The notes beneath the pieces were generated by a model, which searched no databases, had not been told where the DNA came from, and saw nothing but the letters and a program-made list of their open reading frames with translations. A stretch of DNA of 64,000 nt from Onchocerca volvulus. Its lineage: Eukaryota > Nematoda > Chromadorea > Rhabditida > Onchocercidae. Location of the stretch: the NCBI GenBank assembly GCA_000499405.2, contig HG738140.1, positions 8,769,560-8,833,559 of the forward strand, written 5' to 3'. Both the position numbers and the translations under genes were made by a program. This document shows, piece after piece, positions 29,201 to 40,800 of the stretch. Position 1 is the stretch's first letter. Each line of letters starts with the position of its first letter.

Positions 29201-31324
29201 GTTTGATGTTTGATGTTCCACTATGTGAAGTTAAAAAAACTTGACGGAAAAATTTATTTTGCTATTCTTGTTGAGAGAAATTTTTAGATCAGCTTACTTT
29301 TTTTTTTCAGTCATTAATTTAATACCCTTATTACTTGAGAGTTAAATGATTCAAGCATTTCTTTGTCATTTCATTTTCAGTGTCTGTTCGATATCACTAA
29401 TTTTACAAAAATTTGAATTTTTATCAGTTTGATAAAAGTACTTGAATTATTAGAAATGCATAGCTCTCATAACATATTTTTATTTCTTTCCTGTTTTTTT
29501 TATTTAAATCAAGTCGAAATGAAATTAAATAAAAAGCGAAGAATTAAATAATTTTCATCTTTGACTTGCAAACCTCATTCAAAAATTCAGCTAATTCTTT
29601 CAACTCGATAGACTGATGATTCTGCTCGGTTTCATTCATGCAATTGCTGAATTGTTTCATTATTACCAAGAAATTCGTCACAGGTAACTGCTCAAAAATT
29701 TCACGTGCTTTATCGAATTGGTAATAGTCTGAAAATAAAGCTTGTTTAAATCAGTAGAAATAAAAATGTTCAATTTTATAATTTATTTGAAAGTACTTTG
29801 GAAAACTCTAGCTTGATTTTCATGATGAATGATTGCTGTTTTCCGAAAGATAGTTCAGACAATTTTTCAATAAATTTTGGAATGTGATAGTTTTTACGGA
29901 AGCTTTAATTGTTGAAAAGCGCTAACTGTTGGTGCTTATATTGGATTTTTTTTTTTTTTTTTTTGATTTCATCTGCTTTACTTTTCAACATTCAATTTAA
30001 ATTTGGGCAAAGGCAGTGATTTGTTTATGAATTTTAGAAGACGAGAAGATTAATTGCTTTTCTTTTAAATTTGAAATCCTTTTGCTTCTGATATCAAATT
30101 ATTTCTCTTTCTACAATAAAGTTTAATTTTATTGTTTTCTCTCGCATTTTTATTGTTTTATTGTTTTCTTTCTCTTTTTTTTAGATTTTTTAGAACTCGC
30201 AAAATTGTTTTACATCAAAAAAGAATGGTAAAGCGAAGAGGAAATTCTGAAATATTCAAATCCGCATATTAGATTGCTCCATACTTTCAAAAATAATTTT
30301 ATGCAACATTTGATTTAAAATTTTTTGACTTGAAACGAAAGAACTTGAATATTTCTATTTTTTGCATACATTTGCTTGTGTCAGTCTCTTCCACTCAGAA
30401 ACATCTTTTAAAGTATTTCTCTCTCAGATTATCCTCAAGAATGTAAATAAAAAATTTTTAAGAATATGGTTCTATTTAAAGCAAGTAAAAACAATACAGA
30501 TACAACTGTACTTTAAAACACTAGGAATAAATAAAAATTTGTTTCCTATATATCTAAAAATCAAAAAATTAAATAATACAGGTCAAATTAAACGTGCTTG
30601 AAATGAAGTGGTTAAAAATGATTTTCCTTTAGCTTTCTTCGTACCCTCCCAATTCTCGTCCCTTTAACTTCCATTTAATAATAGTTCCAAAATTTTTTTC
30701 CTCAATACTTCAAGTAAATTATCTTTCATTTACAATAAATTTCTCAAGCTTTAAAGATTAAAGCTATGAAAGAAACAAGTTGGAGATATACATGCTTTGC
30801 ATTGCTTAAAATCAAAACTTCGAAAATCTCGCGGACAAAAACACGAGACATTCATATTTTTTGTTAAGTTCTTTTTTCAGAGAAAAGAATAGATTGAACT
30901 AGAAAAAGAATTCATCATTCAGTTCAAAATCACTTTTTTATACTTCTAATTTAAGAATTATGAAGAGGATGTTCAATTGCTTCTTAATTCTTAAATTTTT
31001 ATCTGATGATATCAAAAGTTTTAAGAATTACACAAGAAAATTTCTGATTTGAAAATTTCGAATAATAATTCTCGACTTCACGGATTTTTTTCTAATTGAA
31101 ATTCTTCAAGCAATTTGTTGGAAATATTTTTAAATAGAGTTTTTTTTGACATTTCATTCATAGTATTTGAAAAAATTACCTATATCTCCTAAGTCCGATA
31201 TCAATAAATCTTTCCCAGCAGCGATTACAATTTTATATAACTGTGAACGATTCACCATACTTCGCAAATCTCCCACTTCATTCAAATATGCATTCACGAA
31301 TCGTCGTTTCGCATTAGATTCCAT
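23245..31324 (-). CDS. EFCAB7: EF-hand domain protein EFCAB7 homologue
   Basis: Exons on the minus strand: 31324-31180, 29728-29574, 28713-28594, 28029-27900, 27801-27752, 27588-27477, 26950-26847, 25976-25828, 25467-25353, 24655-24578, 24474-24388, 24036-23842, 23507-23403, 23313-23245. They join in frame to 537 aa; human EFCAB7 has 629. Similarity is strongest in KHFKMALMNMFDLFDFDENG (human KEFK...IDLDGNG) and in DTWMTLLCVGYNKQLDL (human DLWVTLHSMGYNKALEL). A canonical EF loop spans D333-E344 (DFDENGKLSREE). N-terminal EF-like segments are degenerate. In mammals EFCAB7 with IQCE anchors the EVC-EVC2 complex in the ciliary base for Hedgehog signalling. A spliceable acceptor lies at 31382, so a slightly longer N-terminus is possible. 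Confidence 0.85.
24215..24328 (-). other. Exon-like segment inside EFCAB7 that does not fit in phase
   Basis: Between exons 11 and 12 the minus strand has an open frame (CNLMIYAVTKELVRIKAYDH, then HIFTKKFAKFSSP). It resembles the human EFCAB7 stretch CPFVIDIYAEKCKPKIKAVH that would otherwise be missing. Acceptors (AAAAG) and donors (AA|GTTT) exist, but the required incoming phase is 2 while exon 11 ends in phase 0, and the outgoing side has the same mismatch. Skipping the segment keeps the gene in frame. Confidence 0.4.
27202..27251. repeat. Imperfect short direct repeat
   Basis: GTGTTCCGACGTGCTATA and, 32 nt on, ATATTCCGAAGTGCTATA form a diverged direct repeat in the EFCAB7 intron between exons 6 and 7. 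Confidence 0.5.
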
Positions 31325-31382
31325 TGGACTACTTCTGATTGATATTGTATTTTTCAGCTTATGAAAGGGAAAAAAAATTGAT

Positions 31383-34300
31383 CTGAAAACAAAATTCAGG
31401 ATGTGGATGTGATGGAAGAATATTTTAAAACCAAAATACAAAACCCTGATGAAATAATTTTTCAATTTTTTGCTATTTTCTCTGAGGTTATCATGATTCG
31501 GTCCAATATCACACGATAATTTCAGAAAGAATATGTACAGGCTTAAACATGCTTTTCAAGCATAGGTTCTATAGACAAATGCTCAGTTTTTGATTCAGTA
31601 CTCAGTATTTATAAATGACACATCAATTCAAAACTCATAAATTCAAGGCAATTTATAAACAAGTGACGAACTCATTATCATATATTATCGATTTTTTGGA
31701 GATATATATTCGGTAACGAAGAATATTTGAACATTTCACTTTTTGTTTGAATGAAATTTAGAAAAGCGCGACGAAACATGCATTTCAAACAAATCATTCA
31801 TTACAACTTTCAAAATTATTTCAATTATTTGCATATCTTTGTTATCAAATTTAGATGAAACATGCAGAAAGCTAGAGTTTTTGGTGAATGTGAGATATTC
31901 GAAATAAATGAAAAGTGAATGTCAAGAATGAGAAATATGCTTTAGCGACAGGTTGGCTAACTACTACACAAATGCATCAAGATGATGATAATTTGTAACT
32001 ATGACAACTGAGATTATATGTGCAGATTTAGGACTGATTTAGAGCGTGCAATTTCTATCAGTAGACGACAATAGCGACAAAATTGATGACATGTAGAAAT
32101 AACATTTGACACTTGGAAAATGATTCAGAAATAGAACATGATGATATATTGATTCAATCAGATTTCAATGAATTATAATTCTTGCGAAAGTATGAAATTT
32201 CTCAGCACATTCGGGAATAGAAGGTAATAATTAGGCTTATTTTTGCGAATAATATGTCTTGCATTCATCTTGAAAAAATAATATAATGAGCACCGTAAGA
32301 TTTCCATACAACTCTCCTCACTAGCTAATATCAGTTACATCTTGTGTTCGAATCTTCCGAAGAATCCCTTTTGATGAAACAGAAATACCGAAAATCAAAT
32401 GTAATCTGCGATGAAGGTTCACATTTCGCTATTATTATATTCTAGCGGCGTCCTACAGCATAGTATCATCGTTATCGTTAACAATTAAAATTTGCAGCAT
32501 TTCCTACTCCATTTGATTCAGTAATTCAGTTCATTCAAATAAATTCAAATTCCTCATATCTTTCAATTTCTTAATATTAATAACAACTTAATCCAGTCAT
32601 ATACAACCAGAGTTTAATAATTATCAATCACAATCTTTGTTTCATTTCAACTGCGACTGCAGCACGAATACCGAGAATTGTTCAAATGGAATTACAATCG
32701 TTTCACGAATTATTCATTTTGCAGAAATGACTAGGTGAATTTTGTGGAATATTTATAATATTTAATTTGAGAGAGATTAGATGAATGGCAAAAATTAATT
32801 AATCTTTTCATTTGTTTATTGAACTGTCATGTTTTCTGCCATTTTTTCTTAATTACTTTCTTTTTCAAAGATTTCTCATGCTAAAACTTATTGCTTTTAC
32901 TGGTACTTTCAAAGCATAAATTCAATGATTATGTAAAGACTGTGTATTTTTCATTGAAATTCTCTTTTTTTAACAAAACTTTCCTCGTTATATAAAATTC
33001 GCAGTAAAGGAAGTGCTTTGCAAAAAACATAATTCATTTTAAAACTAATTTTAACATATATTTTCTAAGTAATATTCAAGTCGCCTGTTCTAATTGATGG
33101 TGCTTAATTGGAAAAAAGTACGAAATCCTTCAAACCTAAAGACATAGAAAGGAATTTTTTTTTTTTTTTTTTCATAAAGATCCTTCCATCTATTCTTCTG
33201 TTATAAATAAGCAAAACTTCTTCTTTAGTACTTTCGATGTCTGAAATAACAGCCAAAATTTTGTAACAAATTAATTTCAAAACCTGTCTGTTCTTCCATA
33301 ATAACTGATCACATGTGAAAGATCAACCGCAAAAACTGTGCAGTTATAATTCATTTCGGGAAAGAAGTAGCATTAGAAGCCAGAGAAATATATATTCAAA
33401 TTCTATTTAATCGAAAATTAAGAATAAACAACTATGAATGCAATATAGCTCAACTTTTTTAATAACTTTTTTTAATATTGTTTATATTAGTGATAAAAGT
33501 TTTCGCAAATTTGTAAAGTATCTTTTGTTGATGTGTGATGCTATAAGTATCAAATGCGACAATAGAAGAATTTAGTTGAACACAAATGAATGATAAATTC
33601 AAGATTGAAGCGCTAAAAACGCTACATTCTCTTCGCAGATGAAAGTACGAACTAAATTTGATACAAATTAAGCTACAGTGCAATTAATTATCTTTTCTTT
33701 TAATTTTGAACGACATTAGAAATATTCTTCACATTCAATTAATTTACAAAAACTAAAATAGAATGCGAACGAAATCAGTAAAAGCATATGTAGATTATAA
33801 CATTTTCCACATACAGTCCTGTATTTTCGAAGTATTTTATTTGATTTCCATGTATCAGTTACACTGAATTCTCATAATTATTTGATGTTATCATTTTTAA
33901 ACTATTTAAGCAATGCATACGACTTTTTCTCCATTATTTCAAAATTTAAGTTAAATTTGAAAAATTCTAAGATAGTATCAATCCATTCATGATGATTAAG
34001 GATCAGTCTGACAACAAATATCCCGACTAATAAACAACCCAGAATACTTCATATCTCAACTTTCGAACGATATTCTTATCAACTGTCATTAACTCATTTA
34101 ACATCAACAACTTCTCCATTATTCTTGGAGTAATTGTTGTCTATAACAGCTAACCAAGAAAAATATTTTTTTTTTCTTCACGGCAGCATTGGCGATGTAT
34201 CATCTCATCTCACATCAATATTATATGATCAAATAATTTCGATCGGAGAAAAAATCGTGTACATTTGCTACCAAACTGATAAACTGCTCTTTCGTTTACT

Positions 34301-35485
34301 CGAGCATTTCATGAAATTCCGTAAAATGTGAAAATTTGTCATTTGAAAAGAAATGAATATTGCCTCATCATAAAATGTTATACTCTTGCGAGATTGCTTA
34401 AAATTTGGGAGGGCATATATATTTCTGACTTGAAGATTTTGAAAGCGGAGCCTATTTCAGGAAAAATTATGATTGTTTGCTATCTGTTGCTAATCTGAAT
34501 TTTCTGAATCCCGACAAAATTGTCACTAATCAAAGAATTCAATTTTTCACGATACTCTCGGCCCTCTGTTCAACAATAGACATTTCAAAAGTTGAACAAA
34601 CATATAAGGCTACGAAATTTTGCCTCATATAACTTTTTGCTTTTTTTTTTCCTTTCCAATTTCTCATCTCCTCATTTGCTTATCTTCTTATCTGCTTTTT
34701 GCCTCATACCTTCATCTTTTGTTTTCTCACTCATTCTGCCCCATTAAATTTATCTCTCGCCATTTCTTACTTCTGTAAATATTTCGATAACTTTTTACGG
34801 AGAAAATGCCTTCAAACTAGCAGAATGCAGGAAATGTTCCTCCAACAAACTCATCCAATCCCTCCCAAATAATGTCTCTTCTCCTAAATAAACTTATCAC
34901 TGTTGATGAAAATGCATTCACTGTCCCAGTCCCTACTATGATTAATTGATAAGGAATAAGGATATACTTAACTTTGTCATCATGATTTCAAAAATGCATT
35001 TGCATTTGCTTCAATTCAATAGTATGCTGCAAAAATAACCATTCATCATGACGAATTATTTGCTCCAAAGAAGGCTCAAATAATAAGCAGCACAATTCCC
35101 AGATTACGGTAGAATTGGTAAGGGAAGTTCTTATCACTATTAATGTGCCAACAGGAAAAGTACAGTTCGGAGAATTCAAATTCTTTCTCCATACAATATG
35201 TGATATATTTAATAGCTTTTAAAGTTGGATTGTCGATCTAGTCGATTTTAAACAGATTATAATGTCTAAACTGCATGTAATATGGCTTTGTTGATACGAA
35301 AGGAATTGGGACAAAATAGAAAAACTACTTTTTGATTCAAAAAATTCAATCTTACTGTCATCTGCATACCGATTCCCCGGTAATCCAGAATTTTTTCGAT
35401 CTTATTATTTGTATTTTTAATGATACAAAGATTACGGAACTAGGAGAAACCACATTCACCAAAAATGAAAGAATATTCTGACACA
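31383..35485. other. Intergenic region upstream of EFCAB7
   Basis: About 4 kb of AT-rich sequence. A plausible EFCAB7 trans-splice acceptor (minus-strand GTTTTCAG) ends at 31383. A minus-strand frame at about 34988-35179 and a small exon-like block at about 35355-35440 are coding-like. The second has acceptor TTTCTCCTAG, donor GTAAGA and encodes KIEKILDYRGIGMQMT. Neither could be assembled into a gene. Confidence 0.4.
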
Positions 35486-35623
35486 CTAGCGATTATCATA
35501 AAAAGATTGACACAATGCCCATTCCTTTTTAAATAACTCGCTCTTTGTTACTGTGCCGTGTTCATCGTTTCAAGATCCAACCCCAAATAATATTTCCCAG
35601 AATTCTCGGTGCTTTTGCATCAT
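35486..35623 (-). pseudogene. EF-hand-like fragment with an in-frame TGA
   Basis: On the minus strand from ATG 35623, 17 codons (MMQKHREFWEILFGVGS) are followed by TGA at 35572-35570. The same frame then continues NDEHGTVTKSELFKKEW, ALCQSF and on to TAG at 35488-35486. The pattern of a hydrophobic helix, a G at loop position 6, V at 8 and E at 12, then a helix LFKKEW, matches an EF hand. The stop falls exactly at loop position 1, where Asp is expected. This suggests a decayed Ca-binding protein gene, possibly together with the exon-like block about 50 nt further along. Chance similarity is possible. Confidence 0.35.
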
Positions 35624-37884
35624 GACATAATTACATTTATTGACATAATGATAATCGCAATGCCCACTTCTAAGAATTACATATTTTCAGCGAAGTTCTA
35701 CACATGCCAATTTATTTTATTCAATTAATTTCAAAACAGAAATTCAAATTTGAAATCACTGAAACACATGAAATAAAACATTTCTCAAACATATAATCAA
35801 AAGCGGTTCATTAAAAAAATTTGCTGAAAGTTGACTATGAATAACAATATCAATTATACACAACTACATCGTCCAAAGCTCGCAAATCTCAATTGCTTAC
35901 TATTTTGGGAATCTAAATTTTGCAGATTTCTGCTCGAAAATTAACTTTTGATTGGTAAAGTTGCAAGATTGCAAAATTGCAGAGTATTTTTCCAAAGTCT
36001 ATACCCAAACATTCAATTAATGATCTTAAAACATGCCCGCAGAGATGAAAACAAGTCGTTCACAAAAAAAAAAAAAAAAAAAAATCCAGTACAAACATTT
36101 TGAATAGCCGGCCGATAAAAGATATGCTGTAAAAATTTCGATTGATATTGCTGGCACATTCTCTGTTCGAATTCAGATATAAATGCAGGCAAAATATGAA
36201 AGTTTTGTTATCAGTTGATTTTTTTTTTCTTTTCCCCGACTGGTGAATTTCGAAAACGCACTATGATCAAAATGTTTGTCAAAGAAATCTCAATCGGAAA
36301 AACATCAATCAATACTGTTTTCCATCAAAACACTCGTTGAAATTATTTCATTTTCAAACCGCTTTGATTCAAACTTAAGAAATCGATTGAGAATTCTCTC
36401 CAGCTCAAAGATTATTAATAAACATGTACAATCAGAAATTTATAAAAATGAGAACAGAAAATCACCAACACACTATGCAAAAGCTATACAATTGGAGACT
36501 GTACAAACACATACAAAACTTCATTATTAATCAAACTAAAAAAACTTCAACCCTACTGAAGAATGAAAGCATGGAAAGCATAAAAAATCTAAAAACTGGA
36601 TGATTTCCTTGCAAAAACGCCATTCCAGTTAGGAAGAGCTGTATACGTTAATGAGAAATGATCATATTGATAATAAACAGGTTTCGCTTAGCCCGTTCAT
36701 TGCCGCAACATCTCAAACTATCATGGACCCGAAAGTTTAATCAACCTTGTGAAGACCAGCCATTTTTAATTTTGCATCTAATTTTTAATAATCTAGATCG
36801 AACAGAATGTGGTTATAATTTTGACAAGTACTCTCTTTTGAACGTATTAAGCTGCCATATAATTTTACTCAGTTATCACCCATTCTAATTTGTAAAGATA
36901 TGAAGTAAATTTTCACAACCATATTACAACTTCGAAATCTTTGCACTCGAGTATCGCCATCACGGCTCTACCGTAATGGTGATATTAACTAACTTCCGAT
37001 CAGATATAGTTAAATAAACTAAATCTCATTTTAATACGCTGCAATATTCCTTATCTCTATACCCATATAACGGATGAAGTTATAAATGAAACAGTAATAC
37101 CTGTGAAAGTGAAACTTGTCAGTCAAGAAGTGAAGTGAAATATTCTGTTGCAGCATTTAATATGTTTTTAAGGTTTTTTTTCATTAGTTCCTCGAAATAA
37201 AGTTTCTATCAATCTTCTAAAAAAAGCAGAATCTGCTGCAACTGGAAAAAATTACTTGCTACTAAAATCTATCCCAAAAAAAGGCCTTCTTAATGTCTCA
37301 CAAATGTTGCGTACTTTGATCCTGGCGCTTCGCATTTTTCACTAGATCAGACAGATAGCTGACAACTTTTACAGATACAAAAACTGGAAGTTTAGTGATA
37401 TTAAAATGACACCGATATAAGGGGGAAAAACATATACTCGGAAAATTTCAACAACCTTGTATCGCAAGGCAATAATGAAATCAGAAATTAATTAAAAAAA
37501 AAAAGAAAAATCCATTTTGCAAAATATCAGACTTACAAGACTGAAAAAGCTGATAACTGAATGCATGGCAAAAGAAGTCCACAACGATGTTATTTAAAAC
37601 TTTTAGCAAAATCCAAAACTCATATTTTTGAATTTTTAAATTAATTAACACAAAATTTATCTAGATAGTAGAATATGCTTTTTGCTAAATTGAAGAAAAA
37701 AATTTATTTAGCAGCATTAAAAAAAGAGATCTGCTATATCACAATGCAGTATAGTAGTATACTACGAAATACCAAGCAGTGTTTCAAGCAAAATGAAAAA
37801 ATAAAATTGAATTTAGTTGTATTAGCAACTTCGGGACTTCGGCATCCAAGAAACCTATAATTATTGAACCAACAGACTGAGAAT
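35624..37884. other. Intergenic region downstream of ONECUT
   Basis: AT-rich, no supportable gene. A poly-A run lies at about 36064-36083. A plus-strand open frame at 36658-36888 is moderately protein-like but lacks splice or family support. The ONECUT 3' UTR extends into the upper end; a minus-strand AATAAA (TTTATT) occurs near 37702. Confidence 0.4.
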
Positions 37885-40800
37885 TTAATGTGAGTTAGCG
37901 GCAGCATTTGAATTGGAATTTTCTCGTTGTTCTACTTTTACTATTAACATTTTGTTACCAAAAGACATCACTGGATGCAATCGTTGTTGTTGTTCGACAG
38001 CATCCTATAAAATAAAAATTTTTCCACAATTGTTATTTTTGAAAACATATAGTAAAGGAATTGAACTTATGAAACTCATCCCTGTTGGTTATATTCTATT
38101 TGAATAGAAACTTTACTATTAAAATTAAATCACAGCTCCGTGACGATTCATATAATTTAATAGCACCCGCGAATAAAGTTCAAGCATAAATCATTATCAA
38201 TAAAAATAACAACCAATTTCTAATTCGAGAACAGCTTACACATTCTAATTCCGATGTTACCGGAACTGACACCAAGAAAACACTTTCATCTTTGTCACTC
38301 ACAGTTTTAATGGTCTGCATACTTGTGTTAGGATCAGAGTTCAGTTGTGTCTCATCATCTGTCAGTTCACCTGCTAACAACTCGTCTGCTGTAGCAATTC
38401 GCCTTGAATCTATTGAAAGGGAATGGTCATTTGACAATCGGATCATCTGAAATTATATGTATGATCATCAAAATTGATGACTGCTTGACCATTGAAAAAA
38501 TGATAACGTACAACAATTTGAAGCCACAAGAAACGATTGGTAAAAGGTTTTTTGTTAATCATGCCACTTTTATTATAGAAGTCATCAGTATTCAATCACA
38601 AAAAAATCATATAAAATTTTTTTTGGGTAAACAGCTTCAGAATTAAAAACTATTTTTTTTTTAAATGATTTTTTTTAAAATGATTATTTTCTATTATTTT
38701 TAATATAATGATAATAAACACTTTGTTTTGCGAGAAAAAAAAAAGGGGGGGTTGTTTCTGTAAATGGTCATTGTCTTCAAAGAAAAAAAACCAGAAAAAA
38801 TTTAAGCAAATTATTACCTTATACTCCGGTGCCTGATCTTCATAATCAATCCTCGAATTGTTATCCTCTATTCCAACACCACTATCTATTTCACCAATAC
38901 GAAATTTCAAATTCTTTTCATCAGAATAAGTGCCCTTTAAAAATATGACAGAATTTCACTCCAAAAAAAAAAAAAAAAAATGCTGAAGAACTAAAATATC
39001 AAGCGATGATATTTTCAAATCACATAGAAGAATATTTTGAATGCTACTTCAATAACATTTTTGATTTTAATATGATTAACAATTCCATAAAATTGTATTA
39101 AAAAATCTGTAACATAAACAATTTTTTATAAGTAACCTCATCATAGCGTCTTGCATATTCAGCTGCTTCTTCAACAACTTGGGCGACTGTAGTTTCGATT
39201 CGTGAACTGCTTGTAACAGATGAATTTTCACCATCGTTCCGTGATATATGGCGATTACCACGAGCTTTATTCGGATTTCGATGTTGCGGCGGTGATTCAG
39301 GAGGTGGTGTGATTGGTCGTACCTGTGATTTTGTATTTTGGCAAAAAACTCTTTACACAAACTTGCTTACATTAAAACACAATAGTTGAAACACATTTTC
39401 ACAGAAATAGTGTTTGATAAGATATTTGTTTCTAATTCAATAGTATACTTGCTGATATGGTGCTGGAGCATCACCCATTAATGGACCACTTCTGGATCTT
39501 CGTCGAGCATTCATGAAAAAGTTCGCTACTGTCGAGAGATCTAATTGCAGATGTTCAGCAATAGTTTGCTGCATTTCACGACTCGGACGTTGTGTTTCTT
39601 TAAATATAGCCTGCAAAATGTATCATTCTGAAACCATTAAACAGCAAACTAATAGAAGTTTCTTTTTTTTTTTTGAACTAATTCAAAAATTAATCATTAA
39701 TGCATACATTACCTGCAGAGTTCTTTTTTGGATATCGGTGAAAACCAGTCGAGGCCTTTTAGTACTAACTAAACCTGAAACGATGGATATTACACAGCAA
39801 AATGATTCGGATTTTGAAATAAAACTACCATTCCATAAAAAAATTTTAAGGGATCTCAATTACAACAGTAAAAAAAGCAAATCATTTTTTGTTCTTTCAA
39901 AAAAATTCTTCCAAATCGATTTTTTCTTCCAAAATTCTAAAATTTAATTAATTTTTAGAAAAATTCACCATCACCATCTCGCCCTTTATGCCGCGAACCT
40001 TGTCGAGCATTCTGCGCTGGAGTGGGCGGACTCATCGAAGACGGTAATATACCTCCTGAAATAACTGCCCATTACTAAACCTTATAATGGAGGCATTTCA
40101 AAACACAGCTTTAATCACTATACTGAGAAAAAAAGTGCATTAAAAATATTTTTACCTTTTCCTTTATACATATCAAGAATACCCAGCCGCAGTTCAAGTG
40201 GTTGTTGCACCCAATTGAACATTCGTCTAAATGTTTCCCTTCCTGACTTCAATTTGTTCCACGGTTTCGGATTCCTCAGTAAATCGGAAAGTGTCCCTTG
40301 ACTTCTGAACACAGTCTCTTATAAAACAGAAATTCATACTTATGAACATAATAAATCTCCAATCATGAAATGCAGCAGTTGCATTGCATTTCATTTCAAT
40401 TCCTAATATTATCATCTTTTAAAAAGTAGTAATATATTGAAACAACTAAATCTCGCACTGCATTTAGCGTCAATCATGTAGGGAAACGAGTTCCAAAGTT
40501 ATGTAAATGGAAAGAAATCTTTAAATATCTAATAGATGTGACAAAAATTAATCATTGGTCAAGTTTTTTCACATCCATTTTTCTATTCACGACTAACATT
40601 CTTTTTCCAACTATATCTATAAATTGATGAGAAAATCTTACCGACAAAGAATCCTCTCAGCAAAGATGGCCTGAGGTATAGAGTGTTGCTTGAGTTCCCA
40701 CGCAATTCGCTTACATAGATCAGTCGTGTCGATATAAATGTCATCGTCTATTTCTGCATTCAAAGGATCTGTAGCGTCCTTGGTAGAGTAAGTAGCACGT

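Noticed and set aside
32330..32365. GTTCGAATC, resembling a tRNA B box
   Set aside because: No A box or cloverleaf can be drawn around it.
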